Assembly (NCBI GenBank): GCA_949361645.1
Contig: OX442421.1
Coordinates: 2,540,633 to 2,604,632, forward strand
DNA length: 64,000 nt
From: Spongilla lacustris
Lineage: Eukaryota > Porifera > Demospongiae > Spongillida > Spongillidae
Direction: 5' to 3'
Positions 45,001 through 56,164 of this stretch are shown here, in pieces. The notes below the pieces were generated by a model that ran no database searches, was not told the origin of the DNA, and was given only the letters and a program-made list of their open reading frames with translations. The position numbers were made by a program, and so were the translations under genes. Positions within the stretch are counted from its first letter, which is position 1; each line of letters opens with the position of its first letter.

Positions 45001-46200
45001 TTACGCTACAAAAAGAGGGAGGGACGAAAGGGGTTAAAAAAAAAGGAAAGGGGTTACCCCATGCAGAGGTCACCCACATGGCAGACACCAAGGGGCAAGC
45101 TCACATGATGCTCTTACATGGAGATAATCACTTGCAAAAAGGGTACATACAAAGTAGGACTTTGAAAATATTGCTAAGTGTACACGCTCCAAACAGAGGG
45201 AGGAAAGGGGTTTAAAAAAAAGTAAAGGGCAAACCCCATGCAGAGGTCACCCAAAAGGCAGACACCAAGGGGCAAGCTCACCATGATGTTCTTATACAGA
45301 GATAATCACATGCAAAATAAAGGGTATATACAAAGTGGGACATTGAAAATACTGCTATGTGTACACGCTCCAAAATTAGGGACGAAAGAGGTTTAAAAAA
45401 AAGGAAATGGGTAACCCCATGCAGAGGTTGCCCACAAGGTAGACACCAAGGGGCAAGCTCACATGATGTTCTTACACAGAGATAATCACATGCAAAATAA
45501 AGGGTACATACAAAGTAGGACTTTGAAAATATTACTAAGTGTACACGCTCCAAAAAGAGGGACGAAAGGGGTTAAAAAAAGGAAAGGGGTTACCCCATGC
45601 AGAGGTCACCCACAAGGCCGACACCAAGGGGCAAGCTCACATGATGTTCTTACACGGAGATAATCACTTGCATAATAAAGGTACATACAAAGTGGGACTT
45701 TGAAAATATTTCTAAGTGTACACGCTCCAAACAGAGGTAGGAAAGGGGTTTAAAAAAAAAGGAAAGGGGTTACTCCATGCAGAGGTTGCCCACAAGGTAG
45801 ACACCAAGGGGCAAGCTCACATGATGTACTTACACAGAGATAATCACATGCAAAATAAAGGGTACATACAAAGTAGGACTTTGAAAAAATTTAGCTCCAG
45901 ATAGAGGAACGAAAGGGGTTAAAAAAAAAAAAGGAAAGGGGTTACCACATGCAGAGGTCACCCACAAGGCAGACACCAAGGGGCAAGCTCACATGATGTT
46001 CTTACACTGAGATAATCACATGCAAAATAAAGGGTATATACAAAGTAGGACTTTGATAATATTGCTAAGTGTACACGCTCCAAACAGAGGGACGAAGGGG
46101 GATTAAAATAAAAGTAAAGTGCAAACCCCATGCAGAGGTCACCCAAAAGGCAAACACCAAGGGGCAAGCTCACCATGATGTTTTTATACAGAGATAATCT
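42030..46200 (+). repeat. Satellite of 160-183-bp units, forward block
   Basis: About 24 units share acagagataatcacatgcaa, gtacatacaaagtaggactt, tgctaagtgtacacgctcca, agagggacgaaaggggtt, the A-rich stretch, ggaaaggggttaccccatgc and agaggtcacccacaagg. Two subtypes alternate in part (tcacccacaaggcagacacc against ttgcccacaaggtagacacc), which suggests a dimeric higher-order unit. One unit at about 42,617-42,718 is inverted. Open frames inside are repeat artefacts. Confidence 0.95.
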
Positions 46201-46574
46201 TTCTTCAGTCCACGTAAACACATTACAATATTTCATGATAATTATTTAGACAATTGAATACGGCAAATTAAAGGAACATAGCAAGTCAACGTATTATCTC
46301 TGGTCTAAGGTGGGTACATGTAATAGAGCTGAACATGTTTCCAGGGAAATTAATTTAGTTGCTCAGTAATATTATTGTAAATACAGAATCAAAACAACTA
46401 CACTTGAATGATGGAATGGTTAAAATGTTCTCTTCAATTATAGATGTTGGGGAATATTCATGTCCTCCACAGAGGGAGGGGGAGGAGGGAGAGGTGGGGA
46501 AAAGTCCTGTGAGGGGAATAAGGGAAAGTTATTAGATCATTTAGGATTGAAACTCCTGCTTTCTCCTCCCCAGG

Positions 46575-47625
46575 TTACTGTGTGTACTGTGTGTAATTTA
46601 TACTCTGCAAGGTGCTGCCAGATTGGATATTGTGTGGGATACATATATTGCAGGCAGCTTGAAAGAGTGTACTCGTGAGAAACGAGGAAAGGGTGTCCGT
46701 AGAAAGGTGTCAGGGCAAACAAAGATTCCAGGTAACTGGATGGACTTTCTTCGTGACACAAAGAACAAGAAAGAATTGTTTGCTTTCCTGACCTCTAAAG
46801 TTGCAGGGATCATATGGCCACCAGATAAATCTGTCTATATTACATCAGGTGAATATGTGGAATCCATAAATTCTAACAGACCCATGTTGGCCTGCAATCA
46901 TGAGGAAGCAGACACTCGCATTGTGGTCCATGTAATGCATGCACTTGAACAGGGGATGAAGTCAGTTCTTGTTCGTACTGTGGACACAGATGTCATTGTA
47001 ATCTTAGTAGGTGTGTGTGCTAAGTTGGCTACCATTCAACCTTCAGCAGACATCTGGGTTGCATTTGGCACAGCCAAAAACTATGCTCTTTACAGCATTG
47101 CTCACATTTGTGCCAGTCTTGGGCACCATAAGTCACAAGCATTGCCTGTGTTCCATGCATTCACAGGTTGTGATACTCCTTCATCATTCAGGGGTAAAGG
47201 CAAGAAGTCAGCCGGGAATGCATGGCAGGCCTGTGACGAAGTTACAGAAACATTCGTACATCTGGCTTGTAATCCATTTGAGGTTTTCAACGTTGATTCT
47301 CACCATTTCCAAATGCTAGAGAGATTTACAGTTTTGATGTATGACAAAACCAGCCAGCATATTTCTGTAAATGAAGTTAGAAGCCATTTACCAAGCAGGA
47401 ACTATTTCTACGCAGGCGCATGCAGCTATTCCCTCTCCACAAGAAATTGCATGGATCAAGGAGTCTGAATCATGGGTTCCAGTTTGGATTACACTTCCAG
47501 AGGTATCAAAAGCATGCAGAGAACTGATAAAATGCACATGCAAAGGAGAGTGTTTGAGATGCAAATGTATCAAATCAAATCTACCATGTTCACCACTTTG
47601 CAAGTGCAGGTGTATTTACATGTAA
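46575..47625 (+). pseudogene. PIN/FEN-like nuclease-type protein with C-terminal Cys-rich (CXC-like) tail, frame broken
   Basis: After a ccccag acceptor the frame reads LDIVWDTYIAGSLKE, EKRGKG, GNWMDFLRDTKNKKELFAFL, then CNHEEADTRIVVHVMHAL, VRTVDTDVIVILVGV, LPVFHAFTGCDTPSSF and GKGKKSAGNAW. This order is that of a protein family abundant in cnidarians and other invertebrates. The spaced acidic residues in EEADTR, TVDTDV and TGCDT resemble metal ligands of PIN/FEN nucleases, which is my inference. Near 47,380-47,460 the frame changes. The tail continues in the next frame as WVPVWITLPEVSKACRELI and a Cys-rich cluster CTCKGECLRCKC to TAA. The 3' frame change suggests a damaged copy. It lies 400 bp after the satellite. 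Confidence 0.6.
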
Positions 47626-48045
47626 TTAACAACATACTTTTAAGCTTACTATTAAGTGAATGATACACAATGCATTTGCATTTGCACACTTCTATATTAT
47701 ATTTTGATCCACCCAGCACAATTATTTTCATTTGGTTTTGATATTTCTTGGAGTTAGGGCAAAATTTTTGGAGGGCTCCTGGCTAGTTTTGATCAGTCAG
47801 TGCTAATGAATCGTTGTGCAAAATTTGATGCTTTTATCCGCTCCGTAACAGTTATATCAATAAGCTACCCTACTACCATAGGTACAGGTCCTCTTAGTTC
47901 CCTTATCTGTCATCTCTTCCTTGTCCCCAGATATCCGGCCAACCATGTGTGAAGTTTGCCAGCTCTGTGTGGCCGAACGAAGTTTCCAATTGACCACAAT
48001 AATAATAAAACACAAAAAAATGAACTCGCACACTACAAACAGCCA
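47626..48045. other. No gene seen
   Basis: AT-rich sequence between two convergent genes with no exon-like frame or repeat. Confidence 0.5.
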
Positions 48046-50052
48046 TTATGAATCATTGATCACCATATACACGAATGAGTAAATATCTACCAGTACGCGT
48101 TCAAAGTTATCACTTGGATAGAAGCCGTCACAGCCAATGGAAGGAGTCTTGTATTTATAAATTCCATCATTTTTGGATGCCAAAAAAGTCCACTCAGAAT
48201 AGTTGGAGACTATACCATACACTTTGGCCTTAGCTTCCATATCAGAAACAGCTTCACAGCCAATAAGGCATTGTGCTTCACCCTGATCCATATCATCTTT
48301 CTTAGCTTCAGCAAGACAAATTGTGCTTCCATTTTCCCTGTCGCTCATTATGAGTTCGAATTTACCGCTAGCAATAATGTATGACCCTGAGACGTCACCC
48401 TCATACGTGAATACAAGATTGTTTTTGATGGCAAAGGTAACATAGAACTGCATTAATGAAGACAAACACTTGCGACTCTGTCTTCTTATAGAAACTACTC
48501 TTGGTGAGATCATCGTAAACCTTGATAACGCCCAACAGTTGGTCTGTGATGCCGTTTGGAAGATCTTGCTTGTTGAATTCTAATTGATGAAAATGGCCAA
48601 AAATAGGATGCACATCATTCCAGCTAACATATGAGAAGCCACAAGTTTCTGCCTTCCTTTTTTTATTCAGCACTACATTCAGGTCATCCCAACGACCTTT
48701 TCTTGCTATAAGGTTTAATAGTGAAATTCATTGATACACATGTATGCACTTATATTACACATAGGCCTACAAACTTCCTCCCCTTTTATAATCTCCACAC
48801 TTGCCCCCAAATGGTTAAGTGGTTGCCATGACAATTGTGGTTTTTGTTTCATAAGCCCCATTTAATTGGCCACCAATACCAACAATAATATGCAAGTCAC
48901 TTGAGTCCAAAATTCAACATACCTTTATAAGCTTCATCTACTCGTTGTACATCTCTCTTCCTCTTCCTGGAAGCTGGAAATTAAAAGTTGCAAGTAAATA
49001 ATCACAATCTAAACACAAGACTCATTATGTACCAGAACAGGAGAAGACAGTTACGAATTATTATTTTGCTGTAGTGAGTTATGTTCTTCCATAAAACTGC
49101 AACTTATGAACTTACATGGACATACTTCTTCTAGCAACTTCTGAGTAGTGGTTACATGTTGTTGGCATTCGTTTACATATGCTCTGCATTCCTTTACATA
49201 TGCTCTGCATTGCTTTATTTCCTGTTTGCATTCCTTTATATAGCCTTCGTCCCTTTCCTCTTGAGCTTCAGCATCTGCTAAATCATTTCTAGCATCTGCT
49301 AATCTCTTATCAGCAGCTGCTAAATCACTTCTAGCAGCTGCTAAATCACTTCTAGCAGCTGCTACTCTCTTATCAGCAGCTGCTAAATCACTTCTAGCAG
49401 CTGCTAAATCACTTCTAGCAGCTGCTACTCTCTTATCAGCAGCTGCTAAATCACTTCTAGCATCTGCTTCAGCAGCCTTTACTATAGTATCATCATCATC
49501 CACTATATCCTGCTAAAGAAATACAAATAACAAATACAAAGGGACAAGTGTGTAATCCCTAAATTTACCCCAGCCACCTGTTTCTTAAAAGAAACAATGT
49601 CCAGTCCCTTACCATTTTATTTTTTATGAGTACACATCTACACACACATGTACATATACAGACCAATATGTTAGCACAGATGTATATACACAAAGCACTA
49701 TCTAACCTTGTGGGTATTTGATGATTATGGGCATGACCACTTGTGTTACAGGTAAGGCCTAAGCTTACTACTAGTTAAGATATCAGGACCCATGTCAAGC
49801 ATAAAAATGATGCATTTCCACAGGCCCCAAACATAGTATGTTGCCTTCATGTAGTCAGGCCCCTCCCTTAAATAACGGGACCCATACCAAGCATAAATGT
49901 CATCCATGCAACGGCACAGCTTAAGCTCTCAACATAGTTAGCTGCCCTCCCCAAGCCCAACCCAACCTCCTATATGATATGTAGTCTGACACACACATGG
50001 ACATGGATGGATGAAGCATTACCTGGACATCTTCCTGGTCTTCATCCATCAT
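48046..50052 (-). CDS. Crinkler-like protein: repetitive coiled coil plus PD-(D/E)XK-like domain
   Basis: Four minus-strand exons: 50,052-50,023 (MMDEDQEDVQ), 49,512-49,116, 48,973-48,923 and 48,705-48,046, with canonical donors gtaatg, gtaagt and gtatgt. Exon 2 encodes an Ala-rich coiled coil with a repeated unit (DLAAADKRVAAARS), then a Cys-containing helix (YIKECKQEIKQCRAYVKECR). Exon 3 is basic (RKRKRDVQRVDEAYK), a possible nuclear signal. Exon 4 has RWDDLNVVLNKKRKAETCGF, FELIMSDRENGSTICLAEAK with KKDDMDQGEAQCL, and VYGIVSNYSEWTFL. The E-x-K and Q residues fit the PD-(D/E)XK nuclease core of Crinkler (CRN) proteins. The frame shifts by one near 48,440-48,470, so this copy may be damaged or contain a sequencing error. 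Confidence 0.65.
49250..49480 (-). repeat. In-frame tandem repeat in the coiled-coil exon
   Basis: A 21-bp unit tctagcagctgctaaatcac and a variant with tctcttatcagcagctgc alternate, giving 7- and 14-residue coding units. The repeat preserves the heptad register. Confidence 0.9.
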
Positions 50053-51158
50053 TTTCAACCACCTACAACTGAGCAGGACGCAATTTGACCAAAGAAATTG
50101 GCACGAATCAAGCTGTCCCAAATCCTCCTTACCATGATTCTGATTATAGTTGTATTATACTTAAAAATAACTAAATAAGATTAAAAATTAATTCCCCTGG
50201 AAACAGGGGGGGTTGGTTCCAGGAGGCAAAATAGTTCCTGAACCAGATATAGATATGCAAATCATGAAGCTATATACAGTAATGGACAACAATGTCCTAT
50301 ATAAAACGATATATGTAGTAATTTACACCTATTTGTCATATTGTCATGGGTGCTAATGGAGATTTGTTATTAAAGGAAATTCATGCATGTTTGTGTGCAA
50401 TAAGGTGTGGTCACCTGACGTTCATGTATATGTATATTTGGGTCTGGGAACAAGACTATGGTGGTCACTTGACCAGACATACCCTGGTTCCAATCCAATT
50501 CCAAGCAAGTTTTCAAAGAAGAAACAAGATCAAGAAAGATGATAACTGTTATTTAATAACATGTTGAGAACCATCATGCCAGCCCCCTTACCATGGGACT
50601 ATACCCTCATCATGCCAGTCCCTGCTATAAATAGCTGAAATTCAAATCTTATTTTAACTACCCAGCTTCCAACCTGTCCCTCCAAACACCATCACCTATT
50701 TTAATGAAATATTAGAAAAAGGGTTGCTACATGGTCCGTGTATATTTAGGCCAATTCCTAAATTTTTGATTCGGTATTATCCGCAATCACCAAAGCAAGG
50801 TTTATGACGCAATTGAGCTCGCGTCCTCAATTTTATGGAATCAAAAAATAACGAGAAGCAGATGGGAACGTGACCTCCATAGAACGCGACCCCGAACCGG
50901 AGCTAGAACGGACAGTACTGGTAGTACAGCTGGCCCCGCCCCCTGTGTATCATTTTATTCTTGCAACTGTACTATAGAGACGCGATAGTTAACGTTGCCC
51001 TTGCCCTTACTACGTTGCCCACCATGGACTGAATATGTGCACGTGTTCTAGAACAGACGGTAGTAAAGCTGGTCTAATATAGAGACGCAATAGTTAACCT
51101 AAACGCTACCCTTACTACATTGCTCGCCACGGACTGAACCTGTGTACGTGTGCTCCCT

Positions 51159-51173
51159 CCCCCCCCCCCCCCC
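51159..51173. repeat. Poly(C) run, 15 bp
   Basis: The left-arm counterpart of the 23-bp poly(G) run at 52,790. Confidence 0.9.
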
Positions 51174-52789
51174 ACCATTTGTGATACATGCACATTACTT
51201 AATACCCCATGCATGCTTTAATGATGTACATGTGCCGCTTTCCTGTTACATTAAACGAGTTCAATCATTGAGTCCATGTTCATGTTATTACACATAATTG
51301 CTGTGTGTGTATGTCGGCCTGTGCAGATGTTAGTAAATTAGTGCAGTTGCACTCAACATGTATGTAGATATGTATTCCTCCCTAGCTCCCTCCCTGCCTT
51401 ACTTTTCATATATATGAAGTGTGGCACTGACATATCTAAGTCAGAGTATAATAATAAGAACAATATGAGGGCCAATGTATACATCCGAGGTGACACCCTA
51501 ACATATGCATGGTGCAAAGGATGATCTGTCTCTGGGCTTAAAATGGGTTGTCAACTGCTACCAATGTCATGTATCTGTATTGCTTACTATGTAGTTTCTT
51601 GCATTCTTGTAAATCTAGGATCTCTAATGAAACTATATAATAAGAATAGAAAGCTTACAATATATTTTCTTTCAAGGCACACAAATATATTATATTTAAG
51701 TGCAAGAAGGCATGCATGCTCCATGCAATGCATGTGATGAATGTGTGGTGTGTATGTGTGTATGTTTGTATGTGTGTCTGTGTATGTATGTGTGTATGAA
51801 TGTATGTATGTATGTATGTGTGTGTATATATGTATGTATGTATGTGTGTATGTATATATGAATGTATGTGTCTGTATGTATGTATGTATGTATGTATGTA
51901 TGTATGTATGTATGTATGTATGTATGTATGTACGGTCATACATACCATACATACATACATACATACATACATGCATACAGACACATACATACATACATAC
52001 ATACATACAGACACATACATTCATATATACATACACACATACATACATACATACATACACACACATACATACATACATACATTCATACACACATACATAC
52101 ACAGACACACATACAAACATACACACATACACACCACACATTCATCACATGCATTGCATGGAGCATGCATGCCTTCTTGCACTTAAATATAATATATTTG
52201 TGTGTCTTAAAAATATCTATATTGTAAGCTTTCTATTCTTATTATATAGTTTCATTAGAGATCCTAGACTTACAAGAATGCAAGAAACTACATAGTAAGC
52301 AATACAGATACATGACATTGGTAGCAGTTGACAACCCATTTTAAGCCCAGAGACAGATCATCCTTTGCACCATGCATATGTTAGGATGTCACCTCGGATG
52401 TATACATTGTCACAGCTTCCTACAGATAAGACCTGCCTCATATTGTTCTTATTTGTTACCATGGCAACTAGATACAGCAGTACTCAGACTTAAGTCACTT
52501 TGTACAGCCGCCTTAGATATGTCAGTGCCACACTTCATAGGAAGGCAGGGGTAGAGAAGAGGGAGTCAGGAAGGAATACATATCTACATACATGTTGAGT
52601 ACTTTATTAGGCAATGCAACTGCACTAATTCACACACACACACACATACACAGCAATTTAACAGCTGCACAGACACACACACAGCAATTAATATGAACAT
52701 GGACTAAATGATTCAACTCGTTTAATGTAACAGGAAAGCGGTACATGTACATCATCATACATGTAGCATGCATAGTAATGTTTCACAAA

Positions 52790-52812
52790 GGGGGGGGGGG
52801 GGGGGGGGGGGG
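52790..52812. repeat. Poly(G) run, 23 bp
   Basis: The right-arm counterpart of the poly(C) at 51,159. Confidence 0.9.
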
Positions 52813-53505
52813 AGGGGTCCACGGGCAACCGACCGATCCCGACCAACAAGTAGACAATGGTGCGCATCAAATAGAATAACTAGCAGCCGTACCTAATGCG
52901 AACACACGTACACAGGTTTAGTCCGTGGCGGGCAACGTAGGTCTCTCTATACATGTATTAGTACAGTTGCAAGAATAAAATAATACACAGGGGGAGGGGC
53001 CAGCTGTACTACCAGTACCGTCCGTTCTAGCTCCGGTTCGGGGTCGCGTTCTATGATGGTCACGTCACGTTCCCATCTACTTCTCGTCGATTCCATAAAA
53101 CTCGCCATAAGATACAAAAAAATTGAGGACGCGAGCCCAATTGCGTCATAAACCTTGCTTTTGGTGATTGTTGGAAATACCGAATCACGAAATGGCCTAA
53201 ATATACAAGTATATTACCTTGCTTTGGTGATTTCAAATAATACCGAATCACCTACATGTACACCAGGAAACTATCTCTTGAGAAAATCTTAGGATCCAAA
53301 CAGCAGGTTGACACAGTCAAGGTTTGTTGAGTATACTTTGGTCACAACGTGAACTCATTAGTCCCCTCCGCGGGGCATCTCGTGTAAACTAACAGTTTAC
53401 TTGAGGTTGAAATGAATGTGCTTTAGAGTCGCATTTTGTGAGCCGCTACAGTACCTCGAATCTGATTGGTTCCCCAACATTCTGGTGACCGTGGACAGAA
53501 TTTGA

Positions 53506-56099
53506 GTACAGTGCCGGCTCGGAACAACGAACTTTTGACACCTCGGAACAACGAACTATTAAAGCAATTCACAGTTTATCTTTGAGCCCTATAATTGCAT
53601 TAGCGGGTAAACTTAGCGGCACGACTGCGTAAACTTTCTCAGGTCGATTGCAGTTGATAGAAGTTTCCCCCCCGCTTACCTTTAATTCGATTACGTAGTG
53701 ACGTCAGCCGTGAGCTTGGAATCGAGGCGCAGCTGAAGGAGTGGCATGCCGAAGCGATGTTTTTTTTTTTCGTGGCACTCTGTACAACGTGTAAATGTAC
53801 AAACAACACAGTGAAACAGTGCATAAGGTGTGGTTTGTCCAGTCAAAGAAAGGCTGCATCAGCCTAGGATAGAGGACCATTAGCATACATAGCCTGAGCA
53901 CCCTTCCACAAAAACAAAACTATATATACTGCTGCCCAAACATGCACTGCACGCTTAGTACACACCTGCACATAGCTGGATAAGAGTGCATTGCTGTCAC
54001 CTTCTTTGGTGACAATATAACTCACTTTCACACTAATTTACTCCAAGCTACACATGGAAAGGGGTTGTGGAGTGATGGCTTTCTTTATGCTCACACCATC
54101 ATGCTTTTGCAACAGGTCAATGGATACGTATACAATGACAAATGTGTATGGCACCATACATTGTAGCTGGAGCATTACATGTCAAAAATGGGACATCAGA
54201 AACCGCTTTTTATTTAGGACAGCTTTGCCAACCATTCATACGGAGAACACAGATCAATTGCGTTCAGGTCACTGGCTCATTGAGGCAGATGGACGTTGCG
54301 GACAAATGTCTGTGGAGTACGATCAGGTCAGGCTGGCTGCCACGGGGATCTAAGCTACATGTAATGCTGTTTCTTTGTATGTGTAGGAGCCATACACATT
54401 TGTACATAGCTCTACGTGTACATCGACTAATCTAAAGCAGTTTAGCCATATTGTACGCATGCATGCATGACATTCAAATGTACGATCATAAATCGATCGC
54501 GAGGACTGTTGCTTACTTACCCCCATACTGGCTGTAACGAGGCCCTTACCCTCTCGGCTTCATAGTGTCTCATCTAGGCAAAGCCACGAACACGTTGCTG
54601 TGCATGTACGTAGCTCCGAGATCATATTGGCCTAAGGCGACCACGTGCACTACAGTGTAAAAACAATCATTCACTTACCTCATAGTTTCACACGTATGAT
54701 TCCAAAGTGAGGCTACTGTACGCTGTGCGATGTAGATGACAGACTGCCGTGTACTGTCGGCCGCTATAAAGGTGCTCATTCATTAGAATGTGCTTCCACG
54801 ATTCTAATGAATGAGCACTTCAATTGGAATTTATAGCGGCCGAAAGTACACAGGCAGTCTGTGTCTGTCATCTACATCGCACAGCGTACAGTAGCTTCAC
54901 TTTGGAATCATACGTGTGAAACTATGAGGTAAGTGAATGATTGTTTTTACACTGTAGTGCACGTGGTCGCCTTAGGCCAATATGATCTCGGAGCTACGTA
55001 CATGCACAGCAACGTGTTCGTGGCTTTGCCTAGATGAGACACTATGAAGCCGAGAGGGTAAGGGCCTCGTTACAGCCAGTATGGGGGTAAGTAAGCAACA
55101 GTCCTCGCGATCGATTTATGATCGTACATTTGAATGTCATGCATGCATGCGTACAATATGGCTAAACTGCTTTAGATTAGTCGATGTACACGTAGAGCTA
55201 TGTACAAGTGTGTATGGCTCCTACACATACAAAGAAACAGCATTACATGTAGCTTAGATCCCCGTGGCAGCCAGCCTGACCTGATCGTACTCCACAGACA
55301 TTTGTCCGCAACGTCCATCTGCCTCAATGAGCCAGTGACCTGAACGCAATTGATCTGTGTTCTCCGTATGAATGGTTGGCAAAGCTGTCCTAAATAAAAA
55401 GCGGTTTCTGATGTCCCATTTTTGACATGTAATGCTCCAGCTACAATGTATGGTGCCATACACATTTGTCATTGTATACGTATCCATTGACCTGTTGCAA
55501 AAGCATGATGGTGTGAGCATAAAGAAAGCCATCACTCCACAACCCCTTTCCATGTGTAGCTTGGAGTAAATTAGTGTGAAAGTGAGTTATATTGTCACCA
55601 AAGAAGGTGACAGCAATGCACTCTTATCCAGCTATGTGCAGGTGTGTACTAAGCGTGCAGTGCATGTTTGGGCAGCAGTATATATAGTTTTGTTTTTGTG
55701 GAAGGGTGCTCAGGCTATGTATGCTAATGGTCCTCTATCCTAGGCTGATGCAGCCTTTCTTTGACTGGACAAACCACACCTTATGCACTGTTTCACTGTG
55801 TTGTTTGTACATTTACACGTTGTACAGAGTGCCACGAAAAAAAAAAACATCGCTTCGGCATGCCACTCCTTCAGCTGCGCCTCGATTCCAAGCTCACGGC
55901 TGACGTCACTACGTAATCGAATTAAAGGTAAGCGGGGGAAACTTCTATCAACCGCAATCGACCTGAGAAAGTTTACGCAGTCGTGCCGCTAAGTTTACCC
56001 GCTAATGCAATTATAGGGCTCAAAGATAAACTGTGAATTGTTTTAATAGTTCGTTGTTCCGAGGTGTCAAAAGTTCGTTGTTCCGAGCCGGCACTGTAC
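53506..56099. mobile_element. Large palindrome / foldback element with CAGTG ends and TA flanks
   Basis: The left arm (53,506-54,789) returns almost base for base as the reverse complement at 54,801-56,099 around a centre at about 54,795. The first bases inside are CAGTGCCGGCTCGG and the last are their complement; both are flanked by ta. Near each end the unit ctcggaacaacgaact is repeated twice. Each arm carries the same roughly 100-codon frame (54,054-54,353 +, mirrored at 55,254-55,553 -) with no known domain. Ends beginning CAGTG with TA flanks recall Tc1/mariner-type non-autonomous elements, but the arm length is unusual. Small indels near the centre separate the arms. Confidence 0.85.
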
Positions 56100-56140
56100 A
56101 GCAGTTCCTCTTTCCACGTAGCGGGGCAGCTGTGGGAATC

Positions 56141-56163
56141 AGGGTCTGGGCACGAGACTATAG
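56141..56163. repeat. Copy of the agggtctgggcacgagacta end sequence
   Basis: The reverse complement resembles ctcgtacccagaccct at 1408-1423 and 5712-5727, so this is probably a terminus of a dispersed transposon family. Only one end is seen at each place. Confidence 0.5.
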
Positions 56164-56164
56164 T

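Larger units (their letters stand above)
50739..53207. repeat. Large imperfect palindrome, arms about 1.2 kb
   Basis: Text from 50,739 (tatatttaggcca, accgaaccggagctagaac, gccctccctagctccctcc) returns in reverse complement up to 53,207. The arms differ by substitutions and indels, for example about 50 bp present only in the right arm at about 52,460-52,510 and different poly(C)/(G) lengths (51,159-51,173 against 52,790-52,812). The centre is a (TATG)n/(CATA)n tract at about 51,750-52,130. A partial third copy of the outer end lies at about 53,215-53,255. Frames on both strands in the centre are microsatellite artefacts. Confidence 0.92.

Noticed and set aside
40084..46236. Numerous similar 60-177-codon frames with HRDNHMQNKGYIQS
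   Set aside because: Each is one or two satellite units read through; the same peptide appears on many units and frames break between units.
51587..52295. Mirror-image MCGVYVCMF frames on both strands
   Set aside because: They arise from the TATG/CATA centre of the palindrome.
50739..56099. Both palindromes as chimeric-read artefacts
   Set aside because: Considered seriously, but the arms differ by a 50-bp indel, several small indels and different homopolymer lengths, which fits ageing in the genome better; reads are still needed.
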